Assembly: GCA_023253875.1 (NCBI GenBank)
Contig: JALRFC010000054.1
Coordinates: forward strand, 1-9,149
DNA length: 9,149 bases
Direction of reading: 5' to 3'
From: Candidatus Kapaibacterium sp.
GTDB taxonomy: Bacteria > Bacteroidota > Ignavibacteria > Kapaibacteriales > UBA961
The notes under the pieces were generated by a model. The model had not been told where the DNA came from, did no database searches, and saw nothing but the letters and a program-made list of their open reading frames with translations. Positions 1-6,068 of this stretch are shown here, one piece after another. Positions within the stretch are counted from its first letter, which is position 1, and each line of letters starts with the position of its first letter. The translations under genes were made by a program, and so were the position numbers.

Positions 1-2226
1 TGGGATTTTGGTGGATTCTATCGTTCATATGATGGAGGAAATACTTGGGAAGCCGGTGCTATGAGTCCGAATATCATTGGCCGAAATATGCAAGGCACCG
101 ATACAGATAATCAACAAGGTTGGTATGATCTCTGTATTGCTGTATCACCTGATAATCCTGATTTGATCTTTGTTGGCGGTATTAATATTTGGCGCTCCAC
201 AAATGGTGGAAATAATTGGTCAATTAACGCATATTGGGTACCAAATCAGGGTAAACCATATGTACATGCCGACATTCATGATTTGAAATTTATCAATGGC
301 TCAATCATTGTTGCAGGTACGGATGGAGGCGTCTTTCAAAGTACGAATCGTGGTGCGGCATGGTCAGATCTAAGTGATGGTTTGGAAATTACGCAATTCT
401 ATAAAATGAGTATTTCTCAACAAAGATCTGAATATATGTTGGGTGGTGCTCAAGATAATGGTAGTAGCATGAAGTCTGGACCTGATACTTGGGCACAAGT
501 ATGGGGTGGAGATGGAATGGCAAATGCAATAGACCCTGTGAATGACAAATATATGTTTGTTTCTTCGCAGAATGGAAACTTTGGTCGCTCAACTAATGGC
601 GGATCTTCATTTAGTTCAAGCATCAATGAAGCAATTACATCTGAAGAAGGCGAATGGGTAACTCCTATAGAATTTGCACCGAATACTAAATCCGGCTCTG
701 CATCAATTGCCTATGCCGGTTATAGAGATCTTTGGCGTACGGATTCTTTGGGATTTTGGGCGAAGACATCAAATTTCCCAAATCGTCAATCACGCATTAT
801 GATGATAGCACATGCTCCTTCAAGACCCGGTACTTTGATTGCATCGAATTACAATGCGTCATATATCACATATGATGAAGGGAAAACATGGAGAGGCATT
901 GCATTTCCGAATGGCGTTAGTCCATCAGGAATCACATCATTTGAATTCCATCCTCAAAATGACAGTATTTTTTGGATTTCAATCTCAGGATATGGAAATC
1001 GCAAAGTGTTTCAAACAAATGATGCTGGTTCGAGTGCATCAACATGGTTGGATATTTCTGGTGGAATGCCTTGGATTCCTGTTAATTGTCTGAAATATCA
1101 ACCAAACTCTCCTGATAGATTATATGCGGGAACAGACCTTGGTGTCTATTATAGAGACAAAGGCACAAAAGTTTGGATCCCCTATAATGATGGACTTCCA
1201 AATGTTGTGGTGAGTGATATTGATATATTGCAATCGGGTCAAAAATTACGTATTTCCACCTATGGCAGGGGTATGTGGGAAGCAGATATGGTCAAATGTC
1301 CGGAGTTGACATGTACAGTTGATATTAAAGGCCCATTAACTTTCTGTGAGGGAGATAGTGTTGTATTAACAGCCCAAGATGGATTTGCATCATATGTCTG
1401 GAGTAATGGAACAATTGGAAAATCAATTACTGTCAATAGCACAGGAAATTATAGTGTGACAGTATATGATCAAAATGGATGTCCTTCAGGATTCGGTCCT
1501 ATTGCTGTGACAGTGAATCAAAGACGCATTCCAAACATTGTATCAAACAAGAATATTTTTACAATCTGCAATGATACTCCGATCATTTTAGATGCCGGAG
1601 CAAATTTCGATACATATAAATGGTCAACCGGTGAAAGCACCAGAACAGTGACTATTACAAATCCCGGTACATATATCATCTCTGCTACCAATAAACTAGG
1701 TTGTACTGATTATGATACAGTTGTCGTTTTATCAGGAACGAATCCTGAAAAACCAACTATAACTATGAGAAATGACACTTTGTTTGCAAGCCCATCATAT
1801 GCCTATCAATGGATGTTGAAAGATGCAGATATTCAAGGTGCAACTACTCAATTTTATGTCTTGCCTAGATTTACAAATACGAGAGACTATTCCGTAAAAG
1901 CAGTATCAGAACAAGGATGCTTTACTAGATCTGAAATCATGACAATCTCATCCATATCTGAAATGAGTGATGATGATCATTTCATGGTATATCCAAATCC
2001 TGCCTCACGTGAAGTCTTCATTCAAGTTCCACATAGTATACGTGACAATGAATTGGAAGCTGCTCTCATTGATTTGAAAGGGAATACAGTATTCAGAACT
2101 CGAATCTATAAGAATGATGATCTTACTTTTCAATTATCTTTGCCCGAATTGCCAGGTGGAACATATTGGCTTCAATTACAACCAAAGAATAGAAATCCTA
2201 TGAGTGTATCACTGATAATCCAGTAA
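1..2226 (+). CDS. Secreted Asp-box (BNR/sortilin-like) beta-propeller protein with Ig-like modules and T9SS sorting domain, 5' partial
   Basis: The reading frame is open from base 1, so the N-terminus and signal peptide lie upstream. The ATG at 61 is internal, because a complete Asp-box (SYDGGNTW, 25-48) precedes it. The visible 741 residues run in this order: Asp-box propeller blades to about residue 430, closed by a YGRGMWEA strand typical of these propellers; three Ig-like modules (about 437-652); and a C-terminal sorting domain (662-741). The stretch with GLEITQFY, GGAQDNG and GGDGM is characteristic of the large family annotated as BNR-repeat or sortilin-like 'glycosyl hydrolase' in Bacteroidota. 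I see no clear catalytic residues, so enzymatic activity is not supported; an adhesive, binding or surface role is equally plausible. The protein should be exported by Sec, then across the outer membrane by T9SS, and released or surface-anchored. A strong terminator follows the stop codon, so it is transcriptionally separate from the downstream genes. Family call is confident; function is unknown. Confidence 0.88.
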   Translation, partial: WDFGGFYRSYDGGNTWEAGAMSPNIIGRNMQGTDTDNQQGWYDLCIAVSPDNPDLIFVGGINIWRSTNGGNNWSINAYWVPNQGKPYVHADIHDLKFINGSIIVAGTDGGVFQSTNRGAAWSDLSDGLEITQFYKMSISQQRSEYMLGGAQDNGSSMKSGPDTWAQVWGGDGMANAIDPVNDKYMFVSSQNGNFGRSTNGGSSFSSSINEAITSEEGEWVTPIEFAPNTKSGSASIAYAGYRDLWRTDSLGFWAKTSNFPNRQSRIMMIAHAPSRPGTLIASNYNASYITYDEGKTWRGIAFPNGVSPSGITSFEFHPQNDSIFWISISGYGNRKVFQTNDAGSSASTWLDISGGMPWIPVNCLKYQPNSPDRLYAGTDLGVYYRDKGTKVWIPYNDGLPNVVVSDIDILQSGQKLRISTYGRGMWEADMVKCPELTCTVDIKGPLTFCEGDSVVLTAQDGFASYVWSNGTIGKSITVNSTGNYSVTVYDQNGCPSGFGPIAVTVNQRRIPNIVSNKNIFTICNDTPIILDAGANFDTYKWSTGESTRTVTITNPGTYIISATNKLGCTDYDTVVVLSGTNPEKPTITMRNDTLFASPSYAYQWMLKDADIQGATTQFYVLPRFTNTRDYSVKAVSEQGCFTRSEIMTISSISEMSDDDHFMVYPNPASREVFIQVPHSIRDNELEAALIDLKGNTVFRTRIYKNDDLTFQLSLPELPGGTYWLQLQPKNRNPMSVSLIIQ
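25..891 (+). repeat. Asp-box repeats of the beta-propeller
   Basis: Five copies match or nearly match the Asp-box pattern S/T-x-D/N-x-G-x-x-W/F. They are SYDGGNTW (25-48), STNGGNNW (196-219), STNRGAAW (340-363), STNGGSSF (589-612) and TYDEGKTW (868-891). A weaker copy containing TNDAGSS lies near 1015-1035. Asp-boxes sit at the turn between the third and fourth strands of propeller blades and are structural rather than catalytic. Copies 2 and 4 share the same core STNGG, but the DNA around them differs, so these are old protein-level repeats, not recent DNA duplications. Confidence 0.8.
1345..1704 (+). repeat. Two equal-length Cys-bounded Ig-like modules
   Basis: Two stretches, 1345-1482 and 1567-1704, each encode exactly 46 residues beginning and ending with Cys. 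They align without gaps at 13 identical positions: the terminal Cys pair, L8, A10, F14, Y17, W19, S20, G22, T29, G34, Y36 and G45. The shared YxWS(N/T)G and GxYxx(S/T) pattern is the core of the Ig-like/PKD-like modules common in Bacteroidota secreted proteins. The Cys pair probably forms a disulfide in each module. A third, divergent module (about 1741-1955) keeps YQW, the DYSV strand and the closing GC, but lacks the opening Cys. Confidence 0.7.
1984..2223 (+). other. Type IX secretion C-terminal sorting domain (Por_Secre_tail type)
   Basis: The last 80 residues of the first protein open with VYPNPAS, continue with a short beta-sandwich pattern (IDLKGN, then LPGGTYWLQL) and end in a hydrophobic strand SVSLIIQ at the extreme C-terminus. 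This is the standard type A T9SS signal. In known systems it directs the cargo through the Sov translocon, and the PorU sortase then removes it. Its presence implies a T9SS elsewhere in the genome and is the best taxonomic clue in the window. Confidence 0.9.
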
Positions 2227-2243
2227 TGTCAAGAGTATATTTC

Positions 2244-2282
2244 AGGCTCTGTTTTCCACATCAAGAAAACAGAGCCTTTTTT
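2244..2282 (+). terminator. Strong Rho-independent terminator after the secreted-protein gene
   Basis: A perfect 13-bp inverted repeat (2244-2256 pairing with 2265-2277) encloses an 8-base loop and runs into six T residues (2277-2282). It begins 17 bases after the TAA stop at 2224-2226. The half of the stem nearer its base is GC-containing (GGCTCTG) and the half nearer the loop is A-T rich. It should end transcription of the secreted-protein gene and insulate it from the carboxyltransferase operon. Confidence 0.93.
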
Positions 2283-2283
2283 A

Positions 2284-2313
2284 TTGAAGATATACTGTCA
2301 TTTCTGTATTTTG
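2284..2313 (+). promoter_or_regulatory. Possible promoter for the carboxyltransferase/transporter unit
   Basis: The 83 bases between the terminator and the ATG at 2366 are AT-rich and must contain any promoter serving the downstream genes. A TTG at 2284-2286 lies 20 bases upstream of TATTTTG (2307-2313). This resembles, with one base missing, the Bacteroidota -33 TTG / -7 TAnnTTTG arrangement. The -7-like element lies within a small inverted repeat, TGTA-N5-TACA (2305-2317). The match is loose and unproven. Confidence 0.3.
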
Positions 2314-2365
2314 TACACTTCAAATACGCATAATTACGCCATTTCATCATTTAATATAGTCATCC

Positions 2366-4030
2366 ATGTCAAAGCAGATCGGTACTCCAATCATTCATTC
2401 TGCTCAGTCCGATGCAAATCAGGCTTTTCATAAGTCTTTACTTGATGAATTGCACCGAAAGTTGGATATAGTTTCTCAGGGTGGAGGTAATAAGGCCGTC
2501 CAAAAACATAAAGCTAAACAGAAGTTAACCGCCAGAGAACGCATACAATACCTGATTGATGATTCATCTATATTCCATGAAATTGCAACTTTTGCTGCAG
2601 ATGGAATGTATCAAGAGCAAGGTGGATGCCCTTCAGCAGGTGTCATTACCGGTATCGGAATGATTCATGGCAGAGAGTGCATGATTGTTGCCAATGATGC
2701 GACTGTAAAAGCAGGCGCTTGGTTTCCAATGACTGCCAAGAAAAATATGCGTGCACAGGAAATTGCTATTGAGAATCACTTGCCTATTATTTATTTGGTA
2801 GATAGTGCTGGTGTTTTCCTACCAATGCAAGATGAAATATTTCCAGATAAAGAACATTTTGGAAGACAATTCCGAAATAATGCAATCATGAGTGCGAAAG
2901 GGATACCACAAATAGCAGCTATCATGGGACCATGTGTTGCAGGTGGAGCATATTTACCCATCATGTGTGATGAAGCCATCATTGTTGAAGGAGCAGGTAG
3001 TTTATTCCTTGCAGGTCCGGCACTTGTTGAAGCTGCAATCGGAGAAAAAGTGGATATTGAGTCGCTAGGTGGAGCCACTATGCATTCTTCAGTTAGCGGA
3101 AATACTGATTATAGAGTTAAAACAGATGAAGAAGCACTTGAATTGATTCGTGATTTGATTGCTACATTCTCTCCTCTGAAAGGGAAGAAACAAATATTTG
3201 ATAGAATCGAAAGTAAGCCTCCGGCATTTGACCCATCTGAGATATATTCAGTACTCCCATCCGATAGAACCAAACCTTATTCAACTCATGAATTCTTAGC
3301 TCGAATCCTCGATAATTCAGAATTCGAAGAGTATAAACAAGACTATGGTAAAACAATTATTTGTGGTTATGGTAGAATTGATGGCTGGTCAGTTGGTATT
3401 GTGATCAATAATAGAGCAATATCAAAATCCGGTAAAGGGGAAATGCAAGTAGGAGGTGTGATTTATTCTGATAGTGCCGACAAAGCTGCTCGATTTATCA
3501 TGAATTGCAATCAACGATTGATACCCATTATTTTCTTTCAGGATGTAACAGGTTTCATGGTTGGAAGCCGAGCAGAGCAGGGTGGGATTATCAAAGACGG
3601 AGCAAAACTAGTGAATGCGGTATCAAATTCGATTGTACCGAAGATTACATTCATTATTGGCAATAGTTATGGAGCAGGTAATTATGCAATGTGCGGTAAG
3701 GCATATGATCCTCGTTTCATATTTGCTTATCCCTCTGCGCAAATAGCCGTCATGGGTGGAGCACAAGCTTCAAAAACCTTATTGACAATTAAAGTTGCTT
3801 CACTCGAAAAAATAGGGAAGCAATTATCAGAAGAAGAAAAACAGACAATGTTGAAAGATATACAGTCAAGATATGATGCACAAACAACTCCATACTATGC
3901 GGCATCTCGCCTTTGGGTTGATGAAATCATATTGCCTCATGAAACCAGGGAAAAAGTTTCAATGGCATTGACATGTGCATCGCATAATGCCGAGATTCCA
4001 GTTTGGAAATCAGGTGTTTTACAAGTTTGA
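2366..4030 (+). CDS. Acyl-CoA carboxylase, carboxyltransferase (beta) subunit
   Basis: The 554-residue protein has full family length. It transfers CO2 from carboxybiotin to an acyl-CoA (methylcrotonyl-, propionyl- or related CoA) in the cytoplasm. Two crotonase-like halves are visible. The N-terminal half carries LVDSAGVFLP (144-153), HFGRQF (164-169) and the oxyanion-hole loop VAGGAYLP (191-198), then LFLAGPALV and SLGGATMH. The C-terminal half carries VTGFMVG (394-400), IIKDGAK (408-414), the second oxyanion loop SYGAGNYAMCG (434-444) and VMGGAQA (462-468). The order and the HFGR/FLAGP features fit the methylcrotonyl-CoA carboxylase beta branch best. However, residues 351-364 form an extra loop absent from human MCCB, so substrate is not assigned. 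The ATG at 2366 has no Shine-Dalgarno, but the N-terminal helix up to LTARERI is complete from there. No biotin carboxylase or biotin carrier gene is in the window. The gene is 38 bases upstream of the transporter genes, without a terminator. Confidence 0.93.
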   Translation: MSKQIGTPIIHSAQSDANQAFHKSLLDELHRKLDIVSQGGGNKAVQKHKAKQKLTARERIQYLIDDSSIFHEIATFAADGMYQEQGGCPSAGVITGIGMIHGRECMIVANDATVKAGAWFPMTAKKNMRAQEIAIENHLPIIYLVDSAGVFLPMQDEIFPDKEHFGRQFRNNAIMSAKGIPQIAAIMGPCVAGGAYLPIMCDEAIIVEGAGSLFLAGPALVEAAIGEKVDIESLGGATMHSSVSGNTDYRVKTDEEALELIRDLIATFSPLKGKKQIFDRIESKPPAFDPSEIYSVLPSDRTKPYSTHEFLARILDNSEFEEYKQDYGKTIICGYGRIDGWSVGIVINNRAISKSGKGEMQVGGVIYSDSADKAARFIMNCNQRLIPIIFFQDVTGFMVGSRAEQGGIIKDGAKLVNAVSNSIVPKITFIIGNSYGAGNYAMCGKAYDPRFIFAYPSAQIAVMGGAQASKTLLTIKVASLEKIGKQLSEEEKQTMLKDIQSRYDAQTTPYYAASRLWVDEIILPHETREKVSMALTCASHNAEIPVWKSGVLQV

Positions 4031-4054
4031 TTCAATACTCATTCTCTATCTATA

Positions 4055-4059
4055 TGGAG
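4055..4059 (+). promoter_or_regulatory. Ribosome binding site deciding the start at 4069
   Basis: TGGAG ends 9 bases before the ATG at 4069. Two upstream in-frame ATGs, at 4003 (inside the carboxyltransferase gene) and 4054 (overlapping this site), would add 22 or 5 residues before the lipoprotein signal peptide. The Shine-Dalgarno and the signal peptide together favour 4069. Confidence 0.65.
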
Positions 4060-4068
4060 TGTACCATT

Positions 4069-6033
4069 ATGTTCAATCGTTCCGGAATCTTGTTTACTGC
4101 ATGTTTTGCTGCAGTCATACTTTTTACTGGTTGTGGCGATAAGAAAAGCGCACAACAGGGCGATAAGTCTGGTCCAAGTTATAAAACATCACTTTGGAAG
4201 AAAATTGATACTCCTGCGGGAGCAGATCCTTCTGTTGCAGACAGTATGGGTGGGGCCGGCTTTGAGAAGATTGCATCGAATCTTGGATTCACAACTTATG
4301 AATTCAATGAATTTGATATCAAGCATTCTGGCGATCCTAGAGCGGTTGTTGGTGGTCAAATTAGATTTACCATTAGTAGATTTCCATTGAGCTTCAGACC
4401 ATTCTTTTATGGTCAAGGAGCTAACTTTTCAGAGAATCTTCAAATGTCATCGTTGACATATGAAACACTCTGTAATCTTGGCTTGGATGATCAACCTGTT
4501 CCTTCACTTGCTACGCATTGGAAAATATCTGAAGATAATCTGACATTTACATTCAGAATTGACCCCAATGCTCGTTTTTCTTCAGGAGCACCTGTTACAT
4601 CAGAAGATATAGTGGCAACATTCAAGCTTATCATGGATGAAACAATTTTGTCTCCTTCCATGCAACAAATATTCAGCAAATATGAAACTCCTGTTGCTTT
4701 GTCAAAATATATAGTTCAAGTGAAGTCTAAAGAGTTTGATTGTCGTGCTTTCAAAACATTTGCAAATAGTTTACTCGTATTGTCTGCCAAAGAAATCGGT
4801 GCTTTAAGCGGTAAAGAATTTCTAGATAAATTTCAATTCACTCAGCCAATTGGTTCCGGCGAATATATCGTTCTCGCTGATGATATCGTAAAACAACAAA
4901 GTTATACCATCACCAGACGTGATGATTATTGGGGCAAGGACTATGCTGTCAATAAATATTCAGGAAATTTTGATCAAATAACTTTTGAAGTCATAAAAGA
5001 CAATCCTACTCTTGAATATGAAAAATTCAAAAAAGGTGGAGTTGATAAATTCTGGTTTACGGGAAATACCACTGACAAATGGCTTGGAGATACAACCTAT
5101 GCTGCAATCAAAAATCATTGGGTAAAAAGAGATCGTGTTTTTACAGATGGTGCTGTAGGAACATCAGGACTTTTCCTCAATATGCGTAAACCGCCATTTG
5201 ATGATATTCGTGTTCGCTTGGCCTTCTATCATTTGTTTGACAGAGAGTCAATCATTTCGAAGCTTCTTTTCAATGAATATGAGCGAATTCATTCTTTCTA
5301 TGCAAATACTAAATATGAAAATACAGCAAATCCAAAAATTGGATATGACCCCGCAAAAGCTGCATCATTATTAGCTGAAGCCGGTTATACTTCAAAGAAC
5401 AAAGATGGTATTTTGGTGAAAAATGGAAGACCATTCCGTTTGGAATTAGGTATTCCTAAACCACTTGAAAAATTCCTTACTCCTTATCAACAAACATTGC
5501 GTCAGGCAGGTATCGATTTACAAATCAAATTTCAAGATGGCAATGCAATCACAAAAAATATTGCAGAAAGAAATTTCAATATTACCTGGGCTAATTATGG
5601 TGGTTTGGATGATCCATATCCAAAAACAAGTATAGCTTCAGAATTAGCAGATAAAAATGACAATAATAATATCACCGGTTTCAAAAACCCATTTGCTGAC
5701 GAACTATTGAAGCAATATGATACTCAATGCGATCCGAAGAATAAGGTCGGAATCATTCGACAAATTGATAGCATCGAATCAGTTACCTATCATTGCTTAT
5801 TAGCATGGACGCCAAGAGGTATCCGTATTGCTTATTGGGATAAATTTGGAGTACCAGAATGGGTACTTGGAAAAAAATCTTCTTTAGGCATGCATGATCT
5901 TGCAATTATGACCGGTTGGTGGTATGATGCAGAAAAAGCAAAAGCTTTGGAAGATGCTAAAAAGAATAGCAAATCATTGACAGGTAATTCCTCAATAAGA
6001 GAAGTCACGTATTGGAAAAATCTCAAACGATAA
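4069..6033 (+). CDS. ABC importer substrate-binding lipoprotein, family 5, YejA-like (oligopeptide)
   Basis: The 654-residue protein starts with a short lipoprotein signal: a positively charged N-terminus (MFNR), a hydrophobic core and the lipobox FTGC with Cys22. It should be lipidated and face the periplasm. The family 5 solute-binding fold is clear: residues 145-181 contain LATHWKISEDN, TFTFRI and PVTSEDI, the typical lobe I segment of DppA/OppA/YejA proteins. The C-terminal end carries RIAYWDKFGVPEW (586-598) and WWYDAEKAKALE (617-628), which closely match the YejA subgroup ending and point to oligopeptide or peptide-antibiotic-like substrates rather than nickel or sugars. Two cognate YejB/YejE-like permeases and an ATPase follow directly. 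At 654 residues it is somewhat longer than E. coli YejA (about 600). E. coli YejA is, as I recall, a soluble periplasmic protein, so the lipid anchor is a difference. Substrate is inferred from family only. Confidence 0.9.
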   Translation: MFNRSGILFTACFAAVILFTGCGDKKSAQQGDKSGPSYKTSLWKKIDTPAGADPSVADSMGGAGFEKIASNLGFTTYEFNEFDIKHSGDPRAVVGGQIRFTISRFPLSFRPFFYGQGANFSENLQMSSLTYETLCNLGLDDQPVPSLATHWKISEDNLTFTFRIDPNARFSSGAPVTSEDIVATFKLIMDETILSPSMQQIFSKYETPVALSKYIVQVKSKEFDCRAFKTFANSLLVLSAKEIGALSGKEFLDKFQFTQPIGSGEYIVLADDIVKQQSYTITRRDDYWGKDYAVNKYSGNFDQITFEVIKDNPTLEYEKFKKGGVDKFWFTGNTTDKWLGDTTYAAIKNHWVKRDRVFTDGAVGTSGLFLNMRKPPFDDIRVRLAFYHLFDRESIISKLLFNEYERIHSFYANTKYENTANPKIGYDPAKAASLLAEAGYTSKNKDGILVKNGRPFRLELGIPKPLEKFLTPYQQTLRQAGIDLQIKFQDGNAITKNIAERNFNITWANYGGLDDPYPKTSIASELADKNDNNNITGFKNPFADELLKQYDTQCDPKNKVGIIRQIDSIESVTYHCLLAWTPRGIRIAYWDKFGVPEWVLGKKSSLGMHDLAIMTGWWYDAEKAKALEDAKKNSKSLTGNSSIREVTYWKNLKR

Positions 6034-6058
6034 GTTTTAGTGCTTAGCATTTACGTTC

Positions 6059-6062
6059 AGGA
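6059..6062 (+). promoter_or_regulatory. Ribosome binding site of the YejB-like permease gene
   Basis: AGGA lies 6 bases before the ATG at 6069, in the 35-base gap after the binding-protein gene. It fixes the permease start, which also yields the canonical YejB N-terminus (YFIRRLL then the first membrane helix). The rest of the gap shows no terminator. Confidence 0.65.
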
Positions 6063-6068
6063 CATTAC

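Noticed and set aside
61..63. ATG at 61 as the start of the first gene
   Set aside because: The frame is open to base 1 and an Asp-box is encoded at 25-48; a secreted protein of this family also needs a signal peptide, which is not found at 61.
2351..2365. TATAGT at 2355-2360 as a sigma70 -10 box
   Set aside because: Transcription would start at or within the ATG at 2366, and no -35 element stands 17 bases upstream.
2791..3078. 95-codon open frame on the minus strand within the carboxyltransferase gene, and similar antisense or alternate-frame ORFs elsewhere
   Set aside because: Each lies fully inside a well-supported gene, has low-complexity or implausible protein sequence, and shows no start signals; they are shadows of codon bias.
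4003..4068. N-terminal extension of the binding-protein gene from the ATG at 4003, overlapping the carboxyltransferase gene by 28 bases
   Set aside because: It would place 22 residues in front of a complete lipoprotein signal peptide. The ATG at 4069 has a good GGAG-type site 9 bases upstream.
4360..4392. Imperfect tandem repeat around TAGATTT.CCATT
   Set aside because: Short, imperfect and in frame within the binding-protein gene; it encodes two similar beta-strand fragments and looks coincidental.
6034..6068. Short palindrome TGCTTAGCA in the gap before the YejB-like gene as a terminator or operator
   Set aside because: Only 4-bp arms and no T-tract; too small to support a function.
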